Source: Calvatia gigantea (lineage: Eukaryota > Basidiomycota > Agaricomycetes > Agaricales > Lycoperdaceae). From it: a stretch of DNA of 64,000 bases. Within the stretch, counting starts at the first letter, position 1. Each line of letters opens with the position of its first letter. Positions 46,927 through 57,755 of this stretch are shown here, one piece after another. The translations under genes and the position numbers were made by a program. The notes below the pieces were generated by a model that searched no databases, was not told where the DNA came from, and saw only the letters and a list, made by a program, of their open reading frames with translations. The DNA is taken from assembly GCA_025093985.1 (NCBI GenBank), contig JACAAK010000012.1:2108001-2172000 (forward strand). The letters are read 5' to 3'.

Positions 46927-49440
46927 GTCTGTATGCTCCCCAGTCAAGTGCGCGGTGGGTGTATTTAAGGATTACCAGCAGAAACGTGAACGGTGAAAAG
47001 AAGGCGCATTGACGTAAAGAAGCTGAAAATTCGTATTGGGGATCGGGGTTATCTCTCTATAGCTGGACTTCGGTGTCTAACCTGTGCGTTCTGCGGAGCC
47101 CAATAGGCTCGAACTTTGGGGCCTAGCTATCCCTGGTTTGTGACTTACGTGTTTGGCATTCAAGCACCTCATTGCCGTGGGAGATCTCCCGCTAACGATC
47201 TTTGAACCCCAAAACAACCATTCCGGAGGTTCTTGTAGGGTGAATCCAATCGTTGCCCTAAAAACTGGCGCGTTGCAACATATCCTAATAGCACCACCAG
47301 CCATATATCCTCAGTTTGGAAGTGATGACCCAGCGTTTTCATCCTGGAGGGAGCCAGATAATGCAATATATATAGATCGCAATGTACGGACTGTGGTGTT
47401 GGTGAGTGAGCGAGGTGGTCCGGGCGTGTTGTGGCCAGAGATCCTGGGAAGCGAGCAGTAGCTAACGCTGTCAGGTCACCCTATTTACTTGGCTCCAAGC
47501 GCACGCTTGTGTAAGTCAATAGAACAGTGCTAGCGGATGGCAAAAGAAGGTAGGTCTCCATTACTGTTCGGCAGATGAAAATGATGGTGAAATGGGAATA
47601 ATCTACAACAGAACAACCAGCACGGATCTCATATACCGTTTGGTGCATCACAATAACTATCGGCCGGTAACGGCGGCCAGATGGAATCCCAATCACCCAC
47701 GTAAATGGCCAGACAGTTCATATAGGAACGGCATACTGGGTTTACAAGCTCTCCTACACATGCGGACGCCCATGTAACAGCAGTGGCAGGGATGGGACAT
47801 AGGTGCCGTACTAATATGAAAGAATCCGGATCCTGTTATCTAGGTCGCAAGCAGAACAATATTCAGCGTAGCGTGACGGTTCTCAGGGCTGCGTACAGTA
47901 TGTCATAAAGAACTAAGACGAGCGGTTACGTTCTCCGCTGACGGCACGTTCACCGCTCCAGTTTTCCGATGCAGCAAGGTGAGATGAATGTATTCGCCTT
48001 CGCCTTATGAGAGAGAGGCGTAGGCCGTCAGTAAAAACCGGAAAGTCAGGTAGGAATACCTGGTGTGTATCATGAGAAAAGTTGGGCGTTGGTCATAACT
48101 TGCAGTGCCTGGTCAGCCGAAGAGAGGTCGGGATATGTATTGCCCATGAAAGTATTTCAGCAGTCATACCTAGGCGAAAGAATTCTCGGACGCTTCATAC
48201 CTGTAGTATAGCATCATAGCGGTGCACAGGGCACGCCGTGTCGCCGACTCTGTTAGGTAGTTAGGTAGTAGTGCGTATACTATGATCGCACGATCTCACG
48301 TATCAAAATGCTCTTTATCTCCTTCCACCACCATGTCGCCTTTACCGTCTAGAGCTTCCCCTTCCTTAGGTCCCCGCACACCCGCAAAACGCGCTGAGAG
48401 CCTTGTAGGGCTCCGCAGAAACTTAACTTGTATGTCCCATTTACTTCGAGATTCCAACTAATACGTAGCATATAGTCACCTTGTTCCTTACCGTACGGCT
48501 GCCAGATGAATTCATCGAGGTATAATTCCTTCCAACGACATTCCGAAGCTTATCTATACCAGAATCGACAAGGACTGTATGGTGTGGTGTGTCCTATTAT
48601 GCCACTATATGCGCTCATGTTTGACTTGAAGCCTTCGGTGGTTACAAGGAGCGTGACTACTGATGTATTTCAAGGTATATGCCCTACCCCCCCACCCACA
48701 CCCCAGGCCTTGCCGTGGTCACCACCACCACCACAATGTGAGTGGGAGCAACGGTCATTATACGACTGAACGGCTACTAGCTGGGTCGGTTCAATTGAAG
48801 GGATGGAGGTCATAAAAGGTGATCTCGCCGATCCGTGCGTCCTCTGTCGGCTGCCTATCCTCTCTTTTTCCCGAGCTAATGCATTTGTCTATTGCAGCCG
48901 CATTGCGTATGCTGTTCTTGGACCTCCCATCCCACGTTCAGGTTACACCTCCCTTTCCGCTCTCTCGTTGCATCAATGCACTCCCCACTGCCATAGATGT
49001 ATTATCTCACTTCGGACCTTCCTGGACTGCTGGATCATCCATGCCCATCACGCCTCCTACTGAACGCCCTGACTGTCGCTGTCATAGCCTACTTTTGTTA
49101 CACTTGATGTGTATTGTATATTTATGCCTGATCAATTGTACATCGATCCGCGCTATCACTGCTATGTGATGGTCATGAGCAAGTGGGTGGAAATTTATAC
49201 AACTAGTATTAACGGGTATTATTTACCTCACAGGTATTCAAATGCCTGTTCCACCCGTCGAGCCAAGACGTACCTGGAACTCCAACTCAGGCAACCGGAT
49301 GCCTCTCCCAATACTCATCGGGTGAGCCTTGTATGCCTTGTGAGAAGATGTGAAGAAGATGTGAAGAATATATGAATGTGTATTAAACCCGATTTTCTAC
49401 TGACGAGATACGAACAAAGATGTTAAAAGAAAATCCTTTA
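46927..49440. other. Intergenic DNA; M1 3' flank interrupted by about 1.3 kb
   Basis: No gene is convincingly recognised. 47,870-48,030 matches the 3' flank of M1 copy 1 (window start), while M1 copy 2 ends at 49,503. Sequence 48,030-49,390 is therefore extra at this locus. It contains a possible intron end (TCTATTGCAG at about 48,888-48,897) followed by short plus-strand frames, which may be part of an unknown gene or element. A 102-codon plus frame at 47,153-47,461 is unrecognised. Confidence 0.35.
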
Positions 49441-49502
49441 ATCCTTGCATAAAGGGATCGTTGCGAATTTCAGAAATGAAGGTGAGAGCGAAAGAAGGGC
49501 AA

Positions 49503-51087
49503 TTATATCGTAGCGGAACCAAAGTGGGGGATAAGCGCAGTCCACTTGACAGTCTGGTACGCCCCAGGAGGAAGATCGCGGAGTGTTGTAAAGGCAACGG
49601 CAATGATGGCAAGGCGGGCAACACCGGCAAGCAATACGGTCCCAACCACACCGACGAAAAAGATAAATATCCCTATGCGAGATAAAGCCTTCGTCCCCAC
49701 TCGCTTGAAGTTTGTGTCTGCAATCCCCCTTACGCACAACCAGGCCAACGGCTCCACCGTGATCCCAATCGCAGAGAATTTCCATAAGTATCCTTCAACG
49801 GGGGAAGGGAATGATGATGTCCAAATAGGTATCAGGTGTAAAGCACCAAATACCAAGCTGGTTACACAGAAGAAAAGGATCGACCCCCAGTCTTCTACTG
49901 CATTCGAGGACGAATAAAAGGTGCGCGAAACTTCGGCGTCACTGTTCGCCATCATGCCCAGAACCGGGTCGATAGGTGCTAATACAAAATCGAAGATCTT
50001 GTCGAGACGTATACTGTGGTGAATGAATGAATACGGTTGCACCCATCAACGATAAAATGGGTCGAGTCCAAGCTGACCGTTTAGCCTTGCTGCCGCCCTG
50101 TTTTCCTTCACTCTCTGAAAGGGTTCTCCCCCTTGAAATCTGTCCAGCTGGTCCCTCTGTCTCCGACGAACTTTCCCGTGCCACATAACGGTCCATCCGA
50201 ATGGCTACCTGCATATCCTGAGGCTTGTCCAACCACAGTGCATAGGTGACAATGTTGAGGAAAGCATACGCAAAGGTGACAACCTCCAGTTCGGTAACAG
50301 GGAGACGTGTTATCCAACGGGAAATGCACTGGAATATGAACCATGTCGTCTGGAGGACAACGAAGAGCTTGGAAAGGAAGATCGCCTTTACTCTTATCGT
50401 CGATTTCCTCTCTCGTAATGTCTAGACGATAGGGGATCTGCTCAACGTCCTCGATAGCGCCACCGGAGTTGTGGATCAAGCCCTGCATCTCAAGGAGGAA
50501 GCCATGAGTTAGGGTCCAACCTCCATCCCGCTTCTCGCCGTTTGGACCATGACCACAGAACCAGGCCCTGACATCCTGGCAGACGGATTTCAACCAGGCA
50601 TTGATACTCTGGAAGATGTATTTTATGTATTCCAACCAGCCTGTCGGTCGCTTCACTGCACAGACTATTGGTATTCAGAATACCCTGCAGGGTCAATTAA
50701 CTCCTCACCAATAGGCCTGGGGTAGAATTTATCGTTATATTCGTCTACATGCTTCGCTGCCCCCATACGCTGTCGTAGTGCCCACATAGTCATACACTCG
50801 GGTGCTAGCACGGCATAGACCATAATAACCACCTTCCTGATTAAGTTCCTACATGCAGAATCATGCGGGTCGGGGACGTTTGGGTGGACTGCTACCCATG
50901 TGCAAGCAATGATAGTCGAAAAACAGCTCCATAGAATGTGCCAGATGGTACGGTGTTGGGTGTATTCCGTGAGCTGACGACCAAAGATAGTGAGAGGGAT
51001 CAACGGATTGGGAGCAACATCAGAGGACACGATTGGGGCGCTCGACGCCGTCTTTGACGCCGCTACTAAGAGGGCAAGGGCGAGCAT
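49503..51087 (-). pseudogene. Multi-pass membrane protein, family M1 copy 2 (two frame changes)
   Basis: Exon 1 runs 51,087-50,709 (ATG 51,087, signal-peptide-like start) and exon 2 50,655-49,503, with the same intron as copies 1 and 3. Compared with copy 1, an extra base near 50,377 shifts the frame just after KSKGDL. A second extra base in an ATTC repeat near 50,026 shifts it again before RLDKIFDF. Between and after these points the protein is well conserved, including the LPVTELE block and the C-terminal membrane helices. It is either a recent pseudogene or a functional gene with assembly errors; the latter fits the other single-base insertions at 53-55 kb. Confidence 0.7.
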
Positions 51088-51239
51088 AAGGAGGGAAAGG
51101 ACGGTATGGGTTGACCTTGAAGCCCCAACAAGCATCTTTGGATTAAAACGAATGCGACCCGAGCGCTTCCCGTCGGGATTCAGGAGGGAATCCGGGAAAT
51201 CAATAAGGTGAAACGTTGTCTAAGGTTTCAGCGGGACAA

Positions 51240-52825
51240 CGAAACGACGGAACCATCCCACCCCAATGTGCTATGCTTCTCGAGTAGTTCAATAGTCACA
51301 AACCTTAGTTCACTTTCTAGAAGACATCTAACCCACGAGACTGCAGCAAAGTCTAATTGATCGTCACGGTCGCAACATACCGTAAAGTGCGACGGCGAGG
51401 GACTGTGACGGGCGGATGGGTTTCCCGATGGCATTGGGTGTGCCACCCTGGACGCACGAGGTGAGATTGACAGTTTTGGTTACATCTAGGGACAAGAAAA
51501 TTACTGGGGTATCCACGAGATTGATTAGGAACTATTTCTCCCGCTTCCCCCGGCTGTTAACCGCTCATTCTGTGGAAGAGCGTCAAATGTGCTGTCGTCG
51601 ATCGTATGACCCACCCTCCCCCATTGTCGTATCACACCATGTTGTCCACCGCCCTTCCCGCACCTTCCCCCGCTCCTGTTGGATAGCGAAGAGCCTCATC
51701 GCCAGTGCCTTCATCACCACTTGCTGTTCGGGCGCACGGCACTGATCAATATCCAACTATGAATCGAAACTGTAGTATAAGCAGACGTATCTTGAAGCGC
51801 CTGGAGGAATGGAAGCCTATCGAGTGGAGCTATCTGGACATGATGCATGGGGGACAAGATCCAAAACGAGAGTTACACATGCCCTTTTTCGACCAGTTCT
51901 CTGCCAAGCTGGAATCTCTGGAACTCACCGGATACGGAGGCAGCTGTGTTGTGGGACTAGAATTTAATAGAACAACTTGAGACGGATGGTCGAGGACTGT
52001 ATCAATTACTTATCACCCCAAACCTGTAAGCCTGCAGTGGCGACTGCAAGGCTTCACCAGATAACAGATATTACTTACGTTCACTCGAGAATGAACGGAT
52101 CCGAAGTCATGATTGGTTTTCATACGAGATACACACGTGTAAAGTATATGAGAGGACAATGATAAGATGGGGGAAAATGAAGAGAGCGAACCAGAAGGTT
52201 CGTCATTAGTTTATAAGGCTTCGTCGAAGATGGCCTGTGCGTCGTTTATTATTAGTTCGTTATCACGGGATGAGTACGATCGTTGATCCGTTAGTGGTAA
52301 ACATGTATACATGTTTACAAAACCCTATGAAACCACACTAAGAACGACATTAAATACACAAGCGCCGGCTCACCTGGAGGCGCTGGAATATACATGCGTT
52401 AGATTTTCTATTCACTTTTGTAATGTTTGAGCAGTCATTCATTATCGGGGTTCTTAGTTGCTTCAACAGCACCATGCCGTTAGGGAAGCTACGCGTCAGA
52501 CAGTGTTTCCCAGTTAGGACAGGCGATGATAGCCCAAAGTAGCGGAGAGACCAACATAAGGAACGGAGGAACAAAGGGGCCCAGCGGTCTATCCAGGGAA
52601 AGTCCAGTTACACACCAGTTACACAAGTTTCATAATGGAGTTAAGAAGGTGAATATTTCCAAGAAAGGGGGTCTGATAATGTATGGGATATACACAACAA
52701 ACTGAACGGAGAAACAAAAGTCCTGCAGACTAGGTATGTATCTGAGCGCCCGCCTCAAACAACACACAAAACACACAGCATACCGCCTATCCTATCAATT
52801 CGAACCGAACCTCCAAAAACATTGA
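51240..52825. other. Host spacer between M1 copy 2 and dgk1 copy D
   Basis: It contains the repeated spacer seen at 35.9 and 40.9 kb, including the RRILKRLEEWKP frame at about 51,770-51,960. 52,083-52,330 shows nothing recognised. No intact gene. Confidence 0.45.
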
Positions 52826-52934
52826 CATCATTACATGTGAGCGCCTATTGCGTCCACACACAAACACATAGGTAAGATCGTGACGAAACCGCATCGGTAA
52901 ATCATTTTTATATTAGTATAGCCTTTTGGTCGAG

Positions 52935-54369
52935 GAAAGAGGGGGGGTGATTCTATGACGATGGCGATGATGATGATGATGTCCAGAACGAGCCGAGCCA
53001 GCCCACTGAACTTCAAGAAACCAAGGATACATCCACCAGAGATTACGGGCAACTGTAAGGTTATCATCTAACGATCCAAGGTCTAGCACAGCATTCCAAC
53101 GTCAGTGATTTATCATTTATGTGAGTTAAACCCAGAAGCTCACCAATGGCTTCAGCAACACCACTGACCAACCCCGCAAACACGCCAATCACACCTAGTC
53201 CCAACCAACCTCCCAACATCCCCGAACCCGCAATGCCGGAGTCAGTACGACCAACTAAGCTTCACGTCCACCAAACCTCATCGGGGCGACATAAGACCAA
53301 AACCCGACAGTGATCAATGCACCTGTAACACTAGCCGCAACGAACCCCGCATAAGATTTTCTAGGGGCCAGAGGAATTCTGAGTATTGGGATGTGGGAGG
53401 GTAGACGTGGTGAGGAAGAGCCAAATAGACGACCGATTGTTGAGGCTGCGGTATCGGCCCACGAGAGACTAAAAAGGGGAAGGGAGGGGTTAGTTTTGAT
53501 TGGGGGCGAAGGAGGGGAAGCGAAGAAGGCAGGGGATAGCCGAGGACGTACACGAGGATAGCGATGGTCGCAATGTCCCGCGGATAAAATTGCAGTGCAA
53601 AGTTCACTCCGAGGATGTACCATATCACACCATTTGTTGAGTGCTTAAAGACCTCATTTAATACAAATCACAGTTATAAGAGATGAGGGATACACGCACC
53701 TTTTCTCTCTCACGCATGAGGAATCCAAGCACGCGCTCATACAGCCTCTCAAATGCAGGCCAGCGGAAGCGCAGAACATCAGCAGGTACAATGATACACA
53801 GTGACGACCAAAGGACAAAAATGACTTTGGAGACGTCGCCCTCGGATATGTACAAATATAGCGTGAAGAAACCTACATAGTATGCAATGTCAGAGGGGTG
53901 AGCAATAAATAAATGAGTCAACAACAGACCGATAGAACTGTGCAGCAATTTTCTCGGTATTTCCCAATCTACTTTTCGCTGCTCCTGGTGTTGGATGCTG
54001 ATACCATTCCCAGTTAACAGCCACAACACGTCCATTGGCCTGTCTATTGGGAGTCCTGTCCCGTCTCACGAGTTCGTCATAAACAACTTTCTCGACTTCT
54101 TCCCTTTCCCGCTCCGTCTCTACATCTTCCTCCGCGTCTCGGCTAGCACCACCACCATCACTAACATTTGACGAAGGTGCATCGGTGTCGTCCTCGGGAG
54201 TAGGAGGGATGTCGACCATCTCCAGGTGGCCTAGACCTTCAAGGCGCCTGATGACCTTGCGTGTGATGTTGTGGACGCCCTTGTCCGTGGTGAGCGGGGT
54301 AGGGGAGAAGGTGACGAGGGGAGTGAGAGACCGAGAACGTTCACGACGACGAGGAGAGGACAATGACAT
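52935..54369 (-). CDS. dgk1 copy D: CTP-dependent diacylglycerol kinase-like, frame disturbed near the end
   Basis: ATG 54,369 starts a Ser/Arg-rich disordered region. Exon 1 ends near 54,025; exon 2 starts near 53,984 with KVDWEIPRKLLHSSIG. A 57-base intron then leads to FFTLYLYISEGDVSK and the membrane block. Further exons encode NGVIWYILGVNFALQFYPRD, SWADTAASTIGRLFG, PLAPRKSYAGFVAASVTG, GMLGGWLGLGVIG and the last exon DDNLT...ISGGCILGFLK. Yeast Dgk1 makes phosphatidate from diacylglycerol using CTP. Against copy C, single extra bases near 53,260, 53,245 and 53,053 break the frame in the last part. The N-terminal two thirds are clean. It lies next to housekeeping genes and is the best candidate for the ancestral copy, with errors that may be technical. 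Confidence 0.72.
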
Positions 54370-54557
54370 AGGGAACGGGAGGGGGGGGGGGGAGTAGGTG
54401 GATGGGTGTCAGTGAGTGATTGAAAGTGCAGGAGACGCACACACGAACAGACTTCGGCTTGATGTGGGCTATTTTCGGAAACCAACTCACACGTGTTCGC
54501 CAAATGGAATGTGATAAGACATTGTCAACAACCTTTCTACTACATAGAATGCTACTC

Positions 54558-55261
54558 TCAGTACACATATCCAAGGAGTTTACCTCCAACGTTTTTACGA
54601 CGTGCCTCTTCGTGGTCGAGGATACCAGAAGAGGTGGTGAGGAATGATAATGCCGAATCCACGGGCGGGGAGGAGCAAGTTCACCCAAGACTCAATTTGG
54701 GTATGCTGCACATTGAAGCGTGGTGAGATCACACCAGTTTTATTCAGACGGCCGTTCAGCTGCACGACAATCTTGCCAGAGCGGTGGTCGTCGATGATTT
54801 CGAATTCACCAATAGTAGCCTGTCAAAAAACAAACTGTCATCAGCAAGTCTGAAAAGAAGGCATACACAGACACAACGGAGAATTCGTAGTGATATAAAG
54901 GGATGTCGTCTCTTCTGTGAACCCATGTCTGTAGATAATGCAGACACACGCTGTTTGGTTATCGGAGACAATCAATATGTCGGAGAATTAAAACGACAAC
55001 CGCGTAGGAGATGAAGTCGCGCCAATCGTAGTTATATCACTCCGAGGGGTGGAAGGAGGGAGAGTTTGAACTCACCATGACGCTGCATGACACTGAGGAA
55101 ACTTGACGATAACCTTGGAAGACGGACGGATGAGGACCTGGCGCTTGCCACGGCGCTCAGCATTGACGATGTTATTAAGGCAGTCGTTCTACCAAACATT
55201 TCATCAGATGCATTCACATAGGATGAACAGGGCCACGCACCAAGACAGACACGCGAACCAT
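54558..55261 (-). CDS. rps22: 40S ribosomal protein uS8 (S22/S15A), with three single-base insertions
   Basis: Exon 1 is ATG 55,261 to 55,241 (MVRVSVL); exon 2 is 55,188-55,076 ([30 protein letters not shown]); exon 3 is 54,819-54,558 ([42 protein letters not shown], stop TGA). Introns of 52 and 256 bases have GT...AG borders. uS8 is a small-subunit protein that binds 18S rRNA and is essential. The exons hold one extra base each near 55,100, 54,815 and 54,642; removing them gives exactly 130 residues, the normal eukaryotic length. Because such a gene is rarely lost, assembly indels are more likely than true decay, but a pseudogene with the working copy elsewhere is possible. Confidence 0.88.
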
Positions 55262-55679
55262 TTTTTCGAGTCAGGCGTACGGCGAATGGGAGGTGTAGAA
55301 GAGACTATGTAGACAGCAGGATAAGCAAAAAGAGTACAACCCCCAGTCTGAGTGTCGCACTACGGAAAGCGCGAGTCAGGCAGGGAAACAAAAAAGCCAA
55401 AAGCCATCTTCAATCCATTCCTTGTCGACACTCCAGACAGTGACAACAAAACGCATTATTTACCTTGGCTCGGTACCTTGACGAGGGAGAGGAGGACAAC
55501 GGGACGGGTGTGACTGAAAGCCAGAGCCCCGACAGGCGGCATCAATAACTTATTTGCTTGCATTTGGTTTCCGTAGACTGCATAGCTCTATCAAAGCCAC
55601 CCGGCGAATCCCGAATCACCCAATCGGACGCTTGTCATCGACGAACAAACCCAGTCCCCCCTCGCCGTACTCGACAACC
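55262..55679. promoter_or_regulatory. Shared divergent promoter region of rps22 and rps17
   Basis: The two ribosomal protein genes start back to back with 418 bases between their ATGs, so both promoters must lie here. No further gene is seen. No specific factor site is claimed. Confidence 0.5.
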
Positions 55680-56367
55680 ATGGTCCGTATCTCTGCCATC
55701 GTTGACCATAGCCTCCCGCTGAATATGTGAAACCTTGCAGGGCCGTGTTCGCACCAAGACCACTAAAAGGGCCTCCCGTGTTCTCATCGAAAAATAGTGA
55801 GTCCATCTCACTCCAGAGCAACAAACATCAATATTCACGGGCAACTAGCTATCCCCGTCTCACACTCGATTTCCACACCAACAAACGTATCATCGATGAA
55901 GTAGTGCGTCAACCCGTCCATATCCTCCATATACTTGATCATAACATCATTATCAATCAATAACAGGCAGTTGTCCCTTCCAAACGTCTGCGCAACAAAA
56001 TCGCAGGATTCACCACCCACTTGATGAAACGTATCCAAAAAGGTCCCGTCCGCGGTATCTCATTCAAGCTCCAAGAAGAAGAACGTGAGCGCAAGGACAA
56101 CTACGTCCCAGAAGTCTCGGCACTCGATACCACCGCAACTGGTCTCGAAGTTGATCCTGATACCAAGGTCAGCCGCCCTCTTGCTCTCTTGGACCATTAG
56201 TGCGTTGGCGGGTTCTGATTATTTCTATTTCTATCCTATTATAGGCTCTCCTTGATTCGCTCAACTTTGACTCGATTCAAGTTAATGTCGTCGCACCCGT
56301 TACCGCTGCCCCGGAGAGGCCAAGACGTGAACGACGGACGGTCCCCGGTGCAGGTGCAGGTCGTTAA
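55680..56367 (+). CDS. rps17: 40S ribosomal protein eS17
   Basis: Five exons: 55680-55682 (the ATG alone), 55741-55796, 55849-55903, 55967-56167 and 56245-56367. They join into 145 residues with no error. The introns are 52-77 bases with GT...AG borders. The product starts [20 protein letters not shown] and has [26 protein letters not shown] and [15 protein letters not shown] blocks, followed by a short Ala/Gly/Arg tail ending GAGAGR. eS17 is a component of the small ribosomal subunit. The start ATG sits in a good context (ACAACCATGG) and the first intron begins right after it. The gene converges on the thioesterase gene, about 105 bases apart. Confidence 0.93.
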
Positions 56368-56472
56368 ATTGTCTATTGGTGTAGATTACTTCCTTCCCCT
56401 TTATGCATGGCATCCCATTTCTTATGCATGAAGTAATTTAACCGACCGAACCAATCAATCGCATCATCGAAA

Positions 56473-56980
56473 TCACAGTTTTGCTGCAGGAGCAGCGGTG
56501 TCCTGTGGTGACGGTTTGTAGAGTTTCGTCAAACCCTCTTTTATCTCTTTCGTCATCGCCACACTCTTCCTACTCTGACTTTCAACAAACACATGCGTAT
56601 ATCCACCTACTGCAACCAGGTTCTCCCCTCCTTCCGCGTCCTTCCCCTGCACGAATACACCCACTTCATACTCGACTGAGCTCTTTCCTAATTTGTTCAC
56701 GCGTAACCCAAGATCGAGGACTTGAGGGAACGATATCGGCGCAAAGAACTGTTACCATTTACACAGTCACAAAAACATCAGGTTCCGAGGGTTGCGAGCC
56801 AAGTTTGAAAAAACGCACCTGACAATGTGACTCGACGACCAACCCAATCGTTGCAGAACTCTTCGGATCCTGAGAACATTGTTCGATGAGATAGGTGTTA
56901 ACGATCGAGTCGAAAAGGTGGTAATATATTGAATTGTTCATATGTGAGTATTGGTCATTGTCGCTCCTGTACTTTCAAGA
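56473..56980 (-). CDS. Hot-dog fold thioesterase (4HBT-like), 5' end uncertain
   Basis: The last exon (56,748-56,473) begins FFAPISFPQVLDLGLRVNKL, continues with SSVEYEVGVF and VAVGGYTHVFV, and ends at TAA. The preceding exon (to 56,819) has SDNDQYSHMNNSIYYHLFDS and NTYLIEQC, which fits the catalytic helix region of 4HBT thioesterases; Asp and Asn residues are in place. The 70-base intron has a GTGCG donor and AACAG acceptor. Upstream of about 56,980 the DNA has long C/G runs, and the first exon cannot be fixed. The likely role is hydrolysis of acyl-CoA thioesters; the substrate is unknown. A broken copy lies at 3,300-3,600. Confidence 0.8.
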
Positions 56981-57059
56981 GGGGGGGAAGAGGGGGGGGG
57001 GACTTTAGCCGGGAAATTGCTCCGCTGTGGGATAGCTTTGCGGAAGCGGCATACCATCT

Positions 57060-57755
57060 CGTGCGGTAAGTGAGAAAGTATGGATAGTCAGAACGCGTGC
57101 GTTGTTTAAGTGAAGTGAGCGCCATCAGGTGCTAGTGAGTGGTTAAAAAGGCCTATATGCGTTGGGGGATACAGGAGCAGTGAGTAGGGCCGGTTATTCG
57201 GGGTCTCTCGTCGCCGGAGTATTCCATCAATCGACGGCATCAAACCTTTCCTTCTCTTCAAGGCCTTCCCGGTCTCCAACAAAAGGGGGTGGCCTCAATA
57301 GGGACCATGACTAAGATACTACGCTGGCATTATTGACCCCAGGTCAAGGAGGTTACAGAGTGCAATCCGTTGTTCGATCATTTGGCCATCAGCATCCTTA
57401 CCAAGAACCCCAGATCAAGCGTTAGCTGGTTATCTAGCATCACAACAAGAAACAAGTGAATGAACAGTGTAAAGGACCTGGGATAACCCGTCTCCCCAGG
57501 TACATGGCCCCCCAACGCATTACGCAGTGCTGGGGGATTGGTGGCAGTAGCCTACCCCAAGCAAGCCCCCAAGGACGATCAAAACACCCAATGACGTCGT
57601 GTTAAAACCCGAATCACTTGCTATCAGATCATCTCAGCTGTGAACGCACGGACGCCTTAGAGATGCTGTCCGCCTCGAGGCCTACTTAAAGTTTTGGAGG
57701 TGACTTGGGCATTCAGAACCTGCCTTTCCTCATAACTATTTCTTTCTCTTTCACC
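57060..57755. other. Intergenic, 5' region of M1 copy 3
   Basis: No gene or RNA is recognised. The sequence has no clear partner in the window. Confidence 0.4.

Noticed and set aside
54820..55075. Possible snoRNA in the 256-base intron of rps22
   Set aside because: A CTGATGA-like C box near the 3' end was considered, but no matching D box and stem were found in the right positions.
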